Counted from the first letter of the stretch, positions 11,307 to 24,430 are shown. The stretch is 64,000 bases of DNA from Polyporus tsugae (GCA_024305745.1 JAHRBS010000007.1:3410001-3474000), one strand, 5' to 3'. The notes: generated by a model not told the origin, from the sequence alone. Numbers and translations are program-made.

Positions 11307-12858
11307 ATGGCTACGTGAGTTCTCCTCTAAGCGATCCCCGGCGAAGATCTGGAATGCTGAGTGGTTGGCTCGTCGCAGCGAGGGAACTCTTCAGGACCTC
11401 CAGGAGAATGAGATCGAGTCCAACTGGGATCAGGTTGTCGACAAGTGAGTACATTCCATTGCTTACTTGCACGACCCGCACAGCTGAATGACCGTTCGCA
11501 GCTTCGATAACATGGACTTGAAGCCCGAGCTCCTCCGTGGTATTTACGCCTACGGGTAAGCTCCACCGCCCACTACTGCCTTACGCAGGTGTTGACTGCG
11601 ATTCAAGTTTCGAGCGCCCCTCTGCTATCCAGCAGCGCGCTATCGTCCCTGTCATCAAGGGTCACGACGTCATCGCGCAAGCCCAGTCTGGTACTGGCAA
11701 GACCGCGACCTTCTCCATTTCCATCCTCCAACGCCTCGATCCCAACGTCAAGGGCACCCAGGCGCTGATCCTCGCGCCCACCCGTGAACTCGCGCAGCAG
11801 ATCCAAAAGGTCGTCGTCGCCCTCGGCGACTACATGAACATCGAGTGCCACGCGTGCGTCGGCGGCACCAACGTTCGTGAGGACATGGCCAAGCTTCAGG
11901 AGGGCATCCAGATCGTCGTCGGCACCCCCGGCCGTGTGTTCGACATGATCAACCGTCGCGCGCTCCGCACCGACACCATCAAGATCTTCTGTCTCGACGA
12001 GGCTGACGAGATGTTGTCCCGCGGTTTCAAGGACCAGATCTACGAAGTCTTCCAGCTCCTCCCCCAGGACACGCAGGTCGTCCTCCTCTCAGCTACGATG
12101 CCCGCCGATGTGTTGGAGGTGACGAAGAAGTTCATGCGCGACCCCGTCCGTATCCTCGTCAAGCGCGACGAGTTGACGCTTGAGGGTATCAAGCAGTTCT
12201 ACATTGCAGTCGAGAAGGAGGAGTGGAAGCTCGACACGCTCTGCGATCTTTACGAGACTGTTACCATCACGCAAGCCGTCATCTTCTGCAACACGAGGAG
12301 GAAAGTCGACTGGTTGACGGAGAAGATGCACGGTCGGGAGTTCACCGTCTCTGCCATGGTGAGTTTTAAGACGTCATATACACAGTCTTGGATTACGACA
12401 GTTTACACGTTACACGTTTTCCAGCACGGTGACATGGACCAGAAGCAGCGCGAGGTCCTGATGAAGGAGTTCCGTTCCGGCTCTTCTCGTGTTCTGATCA
12501 CCACGGATCTGCTTGCCCGTGGCATTGACGTGCAACAGGTTTCTCTCGTCATCAACTATGATTTGCCCACGAACCGCGAGAACTACATTCATCGGATTGG
12601 TCGCGGTGGACGTTTCGGACGGAAGGGTGTGGCCATCAACTTCGTCACCACGGAGGACGTGCGCATGTTGCGCGATATTGAACGTAAGTGACAATTAGTC
12701 GACTACACGGAAAAGAATGGTGGTAGTGACGACTACGCCCGCAGAATTCTACAACACTCAGATTGATGAAATGCCTCTTAACGTCGCGTATGTGGCGGTT
12801 ATTTGCTGTGAAGACTTGCTGGTTACTGACGAATGATTGCTGCAGCGACCTGATTTAG
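11307..12858 (+). CDS. TIF1: ATP-dependent RNA helicase eIF4A
   Basis: DEAD-box helicase of the eIF4F complex that unwinds mRNA 5' leaders for ribosome scanning. The spliced start is [20 protein letters not shown] (exon 1 is 8 nt, 11307-11314), then the Q-motif region [12 protein letters not shown]. Walker A is AQSGTGKT, Ia is PTRELAQQ, Ib TPGR, motif II DEAD, motif III SAT, then [11 protein letters not shown] and the [13 protein letters not shown] motif VI. The end is NVADLI, as in other eIF4A proteins, after two small terminal introns. Six exons in all. Length (about 400 residues) is normal and all motifs are intact. Confidence 0.96.
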
Positions 12859-13758
12859 ATGATTTTTATTCGCCTTGCTGTTCCCTATTTGTCATATCGC
12901 ACACTCGCCATCAACTCTTGATATCGCCTGCGGATCAAAAGCGTCCAGTCGTCCATCGCCTCTCAACATCTTGCCATTCCCATCGATCGTCATCGTCATC
13001 TGTCGCACACCCCACCCTCGTCTTCCCCTACAGCCGCCATTGGCCGTCGCCGCCACCACGAGACTAGTGTACAAGCAGTGAACGTCTTTTGAAGTTGTAT
13101 ATGCTACGTACAATGGTCTGGTTGTCTGATTTCTTTTGTGTGTTTGTGTATATGTATTCGGAGAGAGGCATACGATACGATGATGATATACGTTCTGATG
13201 GATGCGAGACGCGTGTGGCAAAAAAAGCCAAATCAGTGATGAACAGTGTCGGGAGTGGTGACGGGGCGGCGCAGGCTAGGCACGGGTGAGGCTGTTGTGG
13301 GCGCCAGGAATGGGAAGGCGGGGGCGGTGGCGGCTGTCAAAGCCACACTCATAACGAGCCGGCTGTCCTCTTGCGCGGGCGACAGCTGCCCAGTCTCCCC
13401 TCCGACCCCCGACGTCCGAGGCCCGACCCGCCGTCCTGATCGTCCACAGGCGACAGGCAAACCGCCTCGTATTTATTCGCCGGCAGCCGTCCATGTTTCT
13501 CTAGCCCAGGCCCTTCCTACCTTCGCCTTTGCTCATTCTCCCGCCACCTAATTAGGCTTCCACTTTCTTCATTCCAAAACAACGCTTTATTCTTCTGCTG
13601 CTCCAAGCTTCACCCACACAGCAACCAACCCTCAGACCAGGCCGCCCGCTGTTCAATTGTATAAGTTATTATATATGGTCAGTACCTCCTCCTCGTTCTC
13701 AGTCTTCCTTCCCCTCTCCCGGACACTCACGCCACATTCTGCTGGTCAGATATTACAT
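12859..13758. other. 3' region of eIF4A and promoter/leader of the phosphatase gene
   Basis: About 900 bp with no recognisable gene. The right third is pyrimidine-rich with CT-runs, typical of a fungal promoter/leader. A possible leader intron begins GTCAGT near 13679 and ends TCAG just before the chosen ATG. Confidence 0.4.
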
Positions 13759-14412
13759 ATGCCCATGCCTCAGCTTTCGCTCTGCACCTCGCTCACGCAG
13801 CTACCGCGCTCTGCCCTTTACGACGACGCGTCCTCCCCCGCGCCCTCGCCACTCCTCCCGGAGCCTCCCGCACAAATTGCCGAGAACGTGTTCCTCGGCG
13901 ACCTCGCAGCAGCCGAGTCCCCAGACGTCCTCGCCACCCTCGGGATCACGCACGTCCTCAGTGTGATGTCCGGGCACGTCGCGCTCCCCTCCCCCTGCCA
14001 CCTCCCCCACCTCCCGCCATACCAACCCCTACAACGGATGCAAGTCTCGGTCCAAGACCACCCCTTCGTCGAGCTCGCGTCCCACCTCCCCCGAACGACC
14101 GCCTGGGTAGCGAACGCCCTCCGCGACCCGCACGCCCGCGTGCTCGTGCACTGTGTGCAGGGCATCAGCCGGAGCGCGACCGTCGTCGCGGCGTACCTCA
14201 TGGCGACGAAGGGCCTCCCGCCCGCCGCCGCCGTGGCACGCGTGAAGGAGCTGCGGCACTGCGCGAACCCGAACGAGGGCTTCCGCGGGCAGCTACTCGA
14301 GTACGAGCAGTGTCTGCTGAAGAGCCGTGCGCGCGAGCACTACGCACACGCACATCCACATCCTCATGGACACGCGCATCCGTACAGGCCGGTGCGAGGC
14401 GAGCTGCGGTAG
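13759..14412 (+). CDS. dual-specificity protein phosphatase with His-rich tail
   Basis: Cysteine phosphatase of the DUSP family, acting on phospho-Tyr/Ser/Thr. A single exon of about 217 residues. The active-site loop is HCVQGISRSATVV (HCxxGxSRS); a plausible general-acid Asp lies in VSVQDHPF. N-terminal motifs ENVFLGDLAAAESPDVL and GITHVLSVM and the C-terminal CANPNEGFRGQL all fit. No MAP-kinase-binding domain is seen. The protein ends with an unusual His/Pro-rich stretch (HAHPHPHGHAHPYRP) that could bind metal. I chose the ATG at 13759; an in-frame ATG at 13657 would add 34 residues but lies in leader-like sequence. Substrate unknown. Confidence 0.88.
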   Translation: MPMPQLSLCTSLTQLPRSALYDDASSPAPSPLLPEPPAQIAENVFLGDLAAAESPDVLATLGITHVLSVMSGHVALPSPCHLPHLPPYQPLQRMQVSVQDHPFVELASHLPRTTAWVANALRDPHARVLVHCVQGISRSATVVAAYLMATKGLPPAAAVARVKELRHCANPNEGFRGQLLEYEQCLLKSRAREHYAHAHPHPHGHAHPYRPVRGELR

Positions 14413-16274
14413 GGCTTCGCGATGCCGTGCGGACTCTGTGTCCTCTGGGGTGCGGTGTGCGTATCGGATGGTGCACCCTGAGGCGTGGCGGACGGATCGG
14501 AGTCCTGCCTGTTCCTGAGGTTGGTCATTCGCATTGCTGTTGGGTTCTCTGCGGACATTGCTATTGCTATTGCTGCGATTTGGTGTAACATGCCTTTCCT
14601 ATGCCCCCGGTATTCCTCTTCATTTAATCCCCCCAAACTCCAATGTGGTTTCTTTCTTCTTTACTGTGCTTATAAAACATTCATGTTTGTATTTGCGTAT
14701 ACGCGCCATACACACTACTTCAACTACAGGCCTAGGCTATACATACCTTCCCCTTCTCCTTGCCTCCGGAGAACAAAAGCAGCGTAGCATCTATCCACCG
14801 GGACGTCGCCGTGGCCCTCGGTGCTATTCACCTACTGTAATCACATCAACCTTGTGGACATACTTATGTCGTCGTGTCGTCGAGAAGAAAGAAGTGCAGA
14901 AGTGTCCAACTTGAACTTGCACTGCGGCCCCGCGCAGACAATTGTCCGCAGTGCAGTAAGCTCGGCCCGTTAAATTTCTCATGTTTCGTGTTCCAGCTCC
15001 GCAGGCTACAGCCCACTTTCTGTACCGTGCTGCGTGCACGTCGCTCAAAAATTCCATTCACGAACACCATGCCTAGGACGAGTGCTGGTACATCGAGCAA
15101 ACGTTCGTTATCCACCTCCGACTCATCCCCAGGCCTGCACCGAGCATTGCGCCAGAAGGAACTTGAAGTACGAAACACATCATAAAGTCGGCCTGCAACT
15201 TCAAAGCTTCAAGCTTAGCTTCAGCCGCCGCCATCACTAGCCTCCAGGGCGGGCGAAAGCTGTGTGGCCAAAAAAAGAATGATGGCGATCAGTGACCGAC
15301 GAACGCCGTGAAGGGAAGGCGACTTTCCCTGATCGACGACATATACTTACTTATGTCTCGTCTCTCGCGGAGTCACGTCGACGTCACACTTGACTCAAGT
15401 AAACACGGTCTTAGTCCGAGTCTCCATCGACATCTGAGTCGCGCCCCGGAAGATCGCACACGTTTCCTCGCGCTCGGGGACAGATGGATTAAAGGCGAGC
15501 GGCCTGATGAAATGATATACTTAGTACGTCTCGATGCTTCTTCATGTTCTCGATGTGCGGACACGGTCGGCGTAACCTGGCGAGCAACAGCGGCGCGGAC
15601 GCGCTTGGGCGTATTGCATCATACGTGAGATGCATGAGAGTCTGAGACCACCGCAAGACACACACAGCGTCGGAACCGAAATCTGGATGGATCCATGCGG
15701 GAGGAGGCGGTAGATCATCCGGGAGGAACCCTGAGGAACCACTGAGGAACACTGCCAGTGACGAGTGATCGACGGGAGTCGCGATGGAGCGTCGGACGAT
15801 CCCCGCGTGCATCGATCGGGCGCAGCGTGTAGGCGTCAGTCTCTCGGCGCCGACGTTGCATGGAAGGAGCCACACATCGCGACAACTTACTCGGAACGGC
15901 GTTTTAACCACACACACCGACGCATCGATGGCTCGGCGTAGTTTGGCTGCCGACCGGTCCTTGCGGGTTCCTTCCTGTAAAGCACATGCTGCCGTTTCAT
16001 GAATGTGGAATGCAGTCGGACCGGCTCGAGGAGCAGTGTCGGACAGGTTCAGGTCTGTTCAGGTACTGGGAACACGTCTGGACATGGAAATGATGGAAGA
16101 TTCCTGACTTGCCTGAAGAGATATATGCGTACAGTTACATATTACAATACATACACAATTACCGTTGTCCACGAATCATCCTACACACAGCAAATAAGAT
16201 CAGAATAAAACGGCCGCCGATGGGGGGTGTCGGTAGTGTAAACCAAGGTGGGCGGCGTCTTGATACGGATTACT
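14413..16274. other. intergenic region, no supportable gene
   Basis: Nearly 1.9 kb between the convergently oriented phosphatase (+) and Rab (-) genes. The first 300 bp is probably phosphatase 3' UTR and contains a short GCTATT repeat near 14560. Open frames at 15034-15185 (+) and 15489-15917 (-) show no family resemblance, and I do not call them. Confidence 0.4.
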
Positions 16275-17581
<1,307 letters not shown>

Positions 17582-17951
17582 AATACGGATCTTATTCGTC
17601 TAGAGGGTATTGAAGAGGTCCGTGTAGCAAGGGCGGGGGAGCTGTGGTATCCGAGATGTCAAAGGAGGCAGAGGTGTTGCAGGGGTCGGAAAGAAATCGA
17701 AAAGCAAAGGAGCAATGCGAGCAGTGCAATGCCTGACTCAAGCTTAGAGAAAGCGTATACGAGGGGGAGTGTCGGCAAGGCAGGTGAGCGTTGAGGAGAG
17801 GTCGTTGTGGGGGGTGGCGGCACAGTCCAAGCCGAGGTCGCGATGTCGCAGTTGGGCGCTATCGGCACGTGAACTCGGAGCTACCCGGGGAGCTCTGTCG
17901 AACGGAAGACGACCGCAACCGTCCAGCTCACCCCAAACTCCTTCCGCCACG
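17582..17951. promoter_or_regulatory. shared divergent promoter, Rab4-like / ATP15
   Basis: 370 bp between two start codons on opposite strands. It must hold both promoters. No TATA box or gene is apparent. Confidence 0.45.
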
Positions 17952-18460
17952 ATGAGCAGTGCTACCTGGCGCAACGTTTTCACGTACGTTCCCCTCTGCC
18001 CTTCCAAAGCCCCTTCGGACCTGTCAACTCGGCGTTCTTCAACCGATTCACTGGCAGGGAACTGACATGACCTCTTCTCCTCGCACCGTTTTGCAGGTAC
18101 AACAAGTACACCCAAATCGCCGCCCGCGCCCTCCGCGCATCGCTCAAGGAGGAGGAGCGTGTCGTCGCTGAGAAGCGTGGCTTGACGATTCTCCGTTACC
18201 AACGCTGGGAGAACGGTCAGGGTGGCACGCAGGTACGTGTCTTCGAAGATGCTGCTGTCGACGTCCGCTGATACAGTTCCATTGTTTTTCCTCTCCGTTG
18301 TCCCGGGACTCACCACGGTATCGTTCCTTTCCCAATGCAAATACGCCGCTTGGATTATTTCATTGGCTCGCCCCGGCGCCCCGCCCTTCATGCATCGTCG
18401 TCGTAGACTTTCCTGAACCCACCTCCCGAGACGGACGCGCCCAAGAAGGCAGCGGTCTAG
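17952..18460 (+). CDS. ATP15: mitochondrial ATP synthase subunit epsilon
   Basis: Small central-stalk subunit of mitochondrial F1-ATPase. Three exons (17952-17983, 18097-18232, 18407-18460) encode about 73 residues. The protein starts MSSATWRNVFTYNKYTQIAA, then has ARALRASLKEEERVVAEKRG and a RYQRWENGQ segment matching the eukaryotic epsilon pattern (TYxxYxxxAAxxxRxxLKxE...WxNG). It ends NPPPETDAPKKAAV. Slightly longer than the 62-residue yeast protein. The third exon was placed by frame and the only fitting TAG acceptor. Confidence 0.88.
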
Positions 18461-19263
18461 AGATTCTGTCCGTGTACTCGTTTAGCAGCAGGAATAGACG
18501 TTTCCCAAGCGGAATTTTGTGGCCTTGCGCCGACCCTTCACTGCCCGCGGCCTTGCGGCGGGATGATTGACAGTCGTATCGCCGCGGTGCCGAGACCTTT
18601 ACGAGCCCACTGGTGACAAACGAATATTTTCCACCTCTCTATGCAGGTGCGCAGTACTGAGTCAGGAGGACCACTACGGTCCGAAGAGATTGGAGACTTG
18701 TGCGGTACCCCCGAAAGGTCAGCTATAAAGCCCACCAACAGAGGACACGAGCGAGACACGACCACTGTTGGACCCTGCAGACGCTGCCCACTCGATTCCC
18801 GTTCCATGCTGTCGTGCTAGGACCCTGGCGAACACTGACAGCACGGAGCTACCGCATCCGAATTCCTCATTATCAGCCTCTATCGTCCTCAAAAAATGAG
18901 GTGTCTTCTCTCTCTTGCTCGACCCTCACCAAGTTCTTGAGATTGGCTCTGCAGCGGAGATTGGCGCCGGGTGTTGTGCCCTCAATCGCCGACCCCACGT
19001 GCGGGGCTCTCTGTACATATATGGGCGGGCGTTGCTTACGTATTAGCCCAGCGACACAACGCTCGTTCTCTCGGCCCCGCGTCCCTCGTCTCCCTTCACC
19101 CTCTCGCCGGCTCGCTCGTCTCCATCGACACCCTCGACACACTCTCTCATCTCGTATGTCGCTCGTTTGCCCCTTTCCACACAGTGGATTCATCGCCCGA
19201 TCGCTCATATGCTCCCGCGCTGCCGCCTCTCACAACTTTTAGCAAAAACTTCTCGCAAAATCA
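18461..19263. other. intergenic; promoter and leader of the CCHC gene
   Basis: About 800 bp. The last 250 bp is strongly pyrimidine-rich on the plus strand (CT-blocks), as in highly expressed fungal promoters. No gene is visible in the first part. Confidence 0.4.
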
Positions 19264-20223
19264 ATGGCTGCTCGCGGTTGCTTTAACTGTGGTGGATGTG
19301 AGTCTTTGTTCCCTCGGCACGCCGATGGCTATCCCTATCGGCGTTGATCTTCGTTTTCTAATCGCGCGACCTTCCCAGTCGGCCACCAGGCTGCGAACTG
19401 TCCGAAGGCCGGCACCCCTACTTGGTAAGTCGTGCTCCAACCTCTGCGTGCCGGAGCAAGGCTGACCTTTTTCGCACCAGCTACAACTGCGGGCTCGAGG
19501 GGCACGTCTCGAAAGACTGCACCGCGGAGACCAAGGCCAAGACGTGTTACAAGTGTGGTCAGGAGGGCCACATCGTACGTCCCCTCTCGCTCGTGTTTAC
19601 TACCCCGCCGACTGATAGCGTTCTTCTGTAGTCTAGGGAATGTCCGGAGAACGCAAACAGCACTAGCGGTAGTGGCGGCTACACGGCCTTCAGCAACAGC
19701 TCGTCCGGCACCGAATGCTACCGCTGCGGTAAGGTCGGCCACATTGCTCGCGCCTGCCCCGAGGCTCCTGGCGGCGCGGGAGGCGGATACGGCGGGTACT
19801 CTAACTTCGGTGGTGGTGGCGGCGGCGGCGGCCAGCAGAGGACCTGGTACGTGTCTCCCTATATCTCAATCGACTCCTTGCTAACATACTGTTCGTCGCG
19901 GTCATACAGTTACACCTGCGGCGGTGTCGGGCACTTGTCCCGCGATTGTGTGCAGGGGTCCAAGTGTTACAACTGCAGTGGCTTCGTAAGTTGGCTGTCA
20001 TGCTCACACCTTTTCGAGCAAATTGATGATTGTCGGGTAGGGCCACATTTCCAAGGATTGCCCGCAACCTCAACGGCGCGCGTGTTACACCTGTGGTTCC
20101 GAAGGGTATGACGTTTTCGTTCCGTGTCCCGAAAGACCTCATAAGCTGATGTCTGCCCCCAGCCACATTTCACGCGACTGTCCCAACAATACCGCGACCA
20201 CTGCTGCGTCGGAGGGTGTTTGA
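19264..20223 (+). CDS. CCHC zinc-knuckle nucleic-acid-binding protein (Gis2/CNBP type)
   Basis: Cytoplasmic single-stranded nucleic acid and mRNA-binding protein related to yeast Gis2, fission yeast Byr3 and animal CNBP. Seven CCHC knuckles are visible: [84 protein letters not shown] and [15 protein letters not shown] Ser/Gly linker separates knuckles 3 and 4, and a Gly-rich linker 4 and 5. Introns repeatedly interrupt individual knuckles. The start [11 protein letters not shown] directly precedes the first knuckle, as in homologues. Length, about 180 residues, is normal. Confidence 0.92.
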
Positions 20224-20651
20224 CCTCGTATCTTCGCTGTATCCATAACGTCGCTTGTTCTATCCTGTGGTCCGCCGTCTACGATGTATGATTGCATGCA
20301 AGTGAATATAGCATATCTGCCATTGTCTTGGGATTATCTCTTGAGCGCCACGGATCACACTGGCGTGGGCCCGAATGAAATTTGATAGACGCATGATAGA
20401 CTAAAACATGGCCAGACTGCGAAGGACTGCGACATGGTGCGCTGGGCTGCCGCGCACTGTCGCCGAGGTCGTTCTGGCCTGGGATCTTTGGGCGGTTGGA
20501 AGCGGGGGAAGCCGTGCCGCCCTGCGCCGGCCAATTGGGCGTTGGCTTTTGGTGTCGTCAATGCGGGCGCCTCTCTTCTGTCTATCATCCACGCACATCC
20601 TCTCTCTCCTCTCTCCTTGTCCACTACATCCTCCTCCTCCCCGTAGTCCTC
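20224..20651. other. 3' region of the CCHC gene and COX5 promoter
   Basis: 428 bp without a gene. It contains the probable CCHC 3' UTR and, near 20580-20650, a CT-rich leader before the COX5 start codon. Confidence 0.4.
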
Positions 20652-21427
20652 ATGCAAGCCCTCCGCCTGGCGCGTCCCCGGCTCCCCCTTCGCTCCTGCT
20701 CCCGCACACTCGCCGCTGCGGCCACCTCTGCGCACGGCGCGGCCCCTGCCGCGTCGCCGTCCGCGAACCCCGTCGTCCCACTCTCCAACGTAGAGGCGAT
20801 GTGGGAGCGCCTCTCCGCGGACGAGCAGCTCACGATCCACCAGCAGCTCGAGGAGCTCCAGAAGAAGGACTGGAAGACCCTCTCCGTCGACGAAAAGAAG
20901 GCCGGTGCGTGCGCCTCCCCCCCCCGCTATCTCCGCGTCCTCCCGAGAGGCTTTTTTGCTGACCCGTGCTGTGTGTGTGCGTGCAGCGCACTACGTTGCG
21001 TTCGGACCCCACGGCCCCCGTTCGCCCACCAACCCGCCCGGGACGGTGCCCAAAGTCATTGGCGGCGTGGCAGCAGCTCTGGGCGCAGCGACGGCCATCT
21101 TCCTCATCATCCGCGCGAACGGTGTGTAATTTGCTCGTGTCTGGGCTCCGGTCTGTGTCTAATGCTTCTGTGTAGGTCCTGAGCCGCCGAGGACCATCAC
21201 CAAGGAATGGGAGCAGGCGTCGAACGAGCGCGCTGCCGAGCAAAAGATGAACCCCCTCCACGGTACGTTCCGACTCTCTACCGTTCCGCGTCTCGGCGGC
21301 CTATAGCTTGACGTGTCCCGCTTTTCTCCTCCCCTCCCCTTCCTCGTGCACTTTGCTAAACGTTTTATATTCTACAGGTATCACGTCAGAAGGCTACTCC
21401 GGCCCCGGCTTCGTCTCCCACAAGTAG
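20652..21427 (+). CDS. COX5: cytochrome c oxidase subunit IV (yeast Cox5 type)
   Basis: Nuclear-encoded inner-membrane subunit of respiratory complex IV. The start MQALRLARPRLPLRSCSRTL is an Arg-rich amphipathic mitochondrial presequence. The mature part has VEAMWERLSADEQLTIHQQL, KKDWKTLSVDEKKAAHYVAFGP, a single membrane span (VIGGVAAALGAATAIFLII) and the tail TITKEWEQASNERAAEQKMNP. Four exons, the last coding SEGYSGPGFVSHK. The order and length match fungal Cox5/COXIV. Confidence 0.92.
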
Positions 21428-21784
21428 ACCCCATTGCTGTGGGCAGACGGGGCCTCTGTAGAGGGAATATGACCCGTCACCGTTTGCTGTCGCCAGCAGT
21501 GATGGGCAGGAGAGCGTTGCCCGCGCTGCGTCGGCCGCGTTCGTGCGCGATACTAGTTGCTACCATTCGTACACTAATCTCCTGTATATTCCTGCTGCTT
21601 CAACCAACTTGAATTGCAGAACGCGCGCCTGCGTGCGCGGGGATAGAATTTTCACCATCATCATTTCCCCAGTGTCGCAACGGTCTGGATTTGCCTGGCT
21701 TTCGTGTGTCTCTGCGAGCTGTGTCACTCGAGGATGAGTGAAGGGAAAGAGGATAGCATCGTGCAATGTCCGGTCAATGAAGAA
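21428..21784. other. convergent 3' regions of COX5 and RPN8
   Basis: 357 bp between two stop codons. I see only 3' UTR-type sequence. Confidence 0.4.
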
Positions 21785-23067
21785 TTACAAGCCCTTGTCC
21801 TCCGTGCTGCTTTTACTTGAATCCTTCTCCTTCTCGCCCTTCTCTTTCTCGTCGCCCTTCCCGTTCTTCTTCTCCTCCTTCTTCTCGCCCTTGCCCTCTT
21901 CCAGCTCTGCCCGCCCAATCTGCGCCTTGTTGTCCACGAGCGCGTGCAGGGCGATGACCGCACGGAGCAGGCTGCTGATGTACACGACGAGCATCTCGTC
22001 GTTGGTCGTCGTCGCGAAGCTCGTCGTTACCTCGGGGTCGTTCAGGTCGGGGAGGAGGTTGAGTGCGTCCTGGAGGTGGTACGAGATCTGGTGGTTGAGC
22101 GGCATCTTGCCCGAGGCGACCTCGGTGAGGTAGGACTGAATGTCGCCCAGACGTGACTGGAGGCCACGGAGCGAGGCGAGCTGCTCGGCGACGCGCGTGG
22201 CGAGCGTGGTCGTCGTCGAGTCTTTGATGTCGCGTAGGAGATGCTCGACGCCGATCTCCTCGGCCTCTTCGGCCTCGATCGCGGAGGGGACGTGCAGGAA
22301 CGTCTTTCGTGTCTCTGTGCCGTCCTACGGAGACGGAGCGCCACATACAAGTTAGCGAGGGTCAAGGAAGGAGGGAGGAAGAGAAAGGGACGCACATCCT
22401 TGATCTCCTCCACCGCGAAGTATGCGTCTGTCGGGATGCCAACTGTTTGTGGCCGGACGTCGACGATGACCATGACGGGGCGCGCGATGAACTTCTTGAG
22501 GAGGTCGTTAATTTCTTGGTCTGACGCCCGTAGTTTCGGCCCCGTGTGGTACCACCCGATCATCCGTTCTCGTGCTGCATTGTCGAGCACCCACGGCAAG
22601 TAGCGGCGGAAGAGCCAGAGGAGAAGGACGATGGGGTGAGGACGGCGGCGCGGCGGAGGGAGTGGCAAACTTACGGACCGTTGACCTTCTTGAACATGTC
22701 CCACATGCCCTCGATGTAGTTGTGGTCGAGGAACCATGTCTTGCTGTCCTTGTCGTCCTCCTCGAAGGGGATGCCGAAGGAGTTTGCGACGTTCACGGTC
22801 GTGCCATTGTCTTGACCGAGGAGGATGCCGACTACACGCTTGCTGGACCCGCGCGAGACAGCACGCGCATGGTGGTCCGCTACTGAAAGGAGGACCAAAG
22901 GGTGAACAACTACATGCGAGAGATGGGTTAGCGGCATGATGAAATGCAGAGTACATGTGCGGTGCGCACCGACGGTCGTATTTGAGAGCGCGGAGAGCTG
23001 CATTGGGTCAGAAAAGGTTCGGAGTTTGAGGGGACGTGCGTACCTGTTCTGTTGTTGTTGCGACCAT
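21785..23067 (-). CDS. RPN8: 26S proteasome regulatory subunit Rpn8
   Basis: MPN-domain subunit of the proteasome lid, the structural partner of the deubiquitinase Rpn11. The spliced start is [20 protein letters not shown], then [39 protein letters not shown] and [13 protein letters not shown]. The catalytic JAMM metal ligands are incomplete, as expected for Rpn8. Downstream are [19 protein letters not shown] and a Lys/Glu/Ser-rich tail ending STEDKGL. One intron uses a GTCCGT donor, required to restore VNARERM. Five exons. The tail is lower in complexity than the core. Confidence 0.93.
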
Positions 23068-23312
23068 GGCGCAAGATGCGGAGAGGAGTATGGAGGACGG
23101 AGGATGAGAAAGTGGCTGAGCGAACTGGAGACTGGACGCGCGTACTACTCCGCGTACGCGTCCTGCTCTGTTTGCACGTGTTGTCCAACGCCCTCCGCCG
23201 GCGTCTGTGTTGCTTGTTCTGGCGGGTCTGAGGCTTGCCATCTCCCTCCAACCCCGTCTCCACTGTCAGTAGCAGAACCATAATCTTACCTTCCATCTCG
23301 CGTGTGTCCGAA

Positions 23313-24064
23313 ATGTCTATCAAAATTCAAGCCAACCCCACGATGGAGCAAACGCTCGGTTGGGCGGACGGCACCGATCTCCAACGAGAAGCTATGGATC
23401 TCGAGAGCCAGGGGCGACTCGCAGCTGCCGAGCACAAGTACCTCGAAGCCATTCGGGCCAAAGAGGCGGGCTTTGGCCCCGACCATTACACGACCGGGAC
23501 GTCCTACGATTGCCTGGGTGAGCTCTACCTTAGGATGGGGCGGATCGACAAAGCAGAGGAATACCTCAACAAGGCCCTGCGCGCACGCGAGCACTCCGGT
23601 TTCTCGTCGGACCTTGCGATGACGCGCGAACACTTGGGGAAGTTGTTTGAGATGAAAGGTGACTTTCAAGCAGCCCAGGAGATCCGTCTCAAGGGTCTGC
23701 CCGACAACATTGCGTGCGGTAATGTCAACGTGAGTCCTTGTGTCTCCTTTACGTTTCTACTTGACTATATGCGTAACCTTTTTTGCGTCCGCAGTGCCTG
23801 CGACTTCAAAAATCTTTGAAAGACTTGTCCAAGTGCTCTGCGTGCAAAGTATGCCCCTGAGCATCGTATGCTTACTCCCTACGGATGCTCACTCGGCTTC
23901 CAGGCCGTGCTGTACTGTTCGCAAGCCTGTCAGGTGAGCCTGCCCTGTTCTTTGTCTGGTTCCTTTTGTGGCCGAGTTACTGATGAGCGCGGCTGCAGAA
24001 AGCGGACTGGAAACAGCATAGGAAGTATTGCCGTCGCACTGAAGGGGACGTGACTGAAGCTTAA
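23313..24064 (+). CDS. TPR and MYND zinc-finger protein
   Basis: The N-terminal 135 residues form tetratricopeptide-like helices (QGRLAAAEHKYLEAIRAKEAG, YDCLGELYLRMGRIDKAEEYL, LGKLFEMKGDFQAAQEI). The C-terminus is a MYND finger spread over three small exons: KCSACK, AVLYCSQACQ and KADWKQHRKYC, ending RRTEGDVTEA. MYND fingers bind proline-rich peptides, so a scaffold role is likely; the partner is unknown. Such proteins are expanded in basidiomycetes. I start at MSIKIQANPT (23313); an upstream in-frame ATG at 23235 is possible but overlaps the RPN8 promoter side. Confidence 0.85.
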
Positions 24065-24065
24065 C

Positions 24066-24430
24066 CTCTTAGAGGTAAGCCTATCGGCTCGCTGCATCAC
24101 CGGCCAGCTAACCTCTTCTCTCGGGAGTCTTCCCTCCCATAAAGGAAGGTTTATAGTGTCCTTGGACTTGGCGTCGTGTTCGACGGCCGCATGTATAATA
24201 GCCTTGCAATGACGGGCCGCATAATATCCAATGCGTTCCAGATGGGCATGCAACTTCCGCCACAACGCCAGCTGCGAAGTACAGTACTACGTCGACAACC
24301 TCGCACATTTCCGCGACTAGCACTTCGTCTCCTTAGCGTGAGCTCTAGTTTTTGCCACCTCCTCATACGCGACAACTGCGGCACGATGCATATCACCGAG
24401 CGTTCCGGCAACCGACTCTTGTTCCTTCAT
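24066..24430 (-). pseudogene. probable MYND-finger gene relic with two in-frame stops
   Basis: One continuous frame from ATG (24430) reads MKEQESVAGTLGDMHRAAVV..., then KETKC-stop-SRKCARLST-stop-YCTSQLALWRKLHAH. This lines up loosely with a MYND finger (C-x2-C, YC-x3-C, W-x3-H) with ligands lost and two TAG codons. The following open segment (ERIGYYAARHCKAIIHAA) resembles the helical part that follows fungal MYND fingers. It lies convergent to, and abuts, the intact TPR-MYND gene. It could be chance or an exon of an unrecognised gene. Confidence 0.3.

Noticed and set aside
14860..15365. Recurrent TACTTA-type sequences scattered through intergenic regions
   Set aside because: Considered as footprints of a MITE, but no consistent terminal repeats or target duplications could be defined by eye.
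15489..15917. Minus-strand 142-codon open frame
   Set aside because: No family resemblance, no plausible splice neighbours, composition typical of chance frames.
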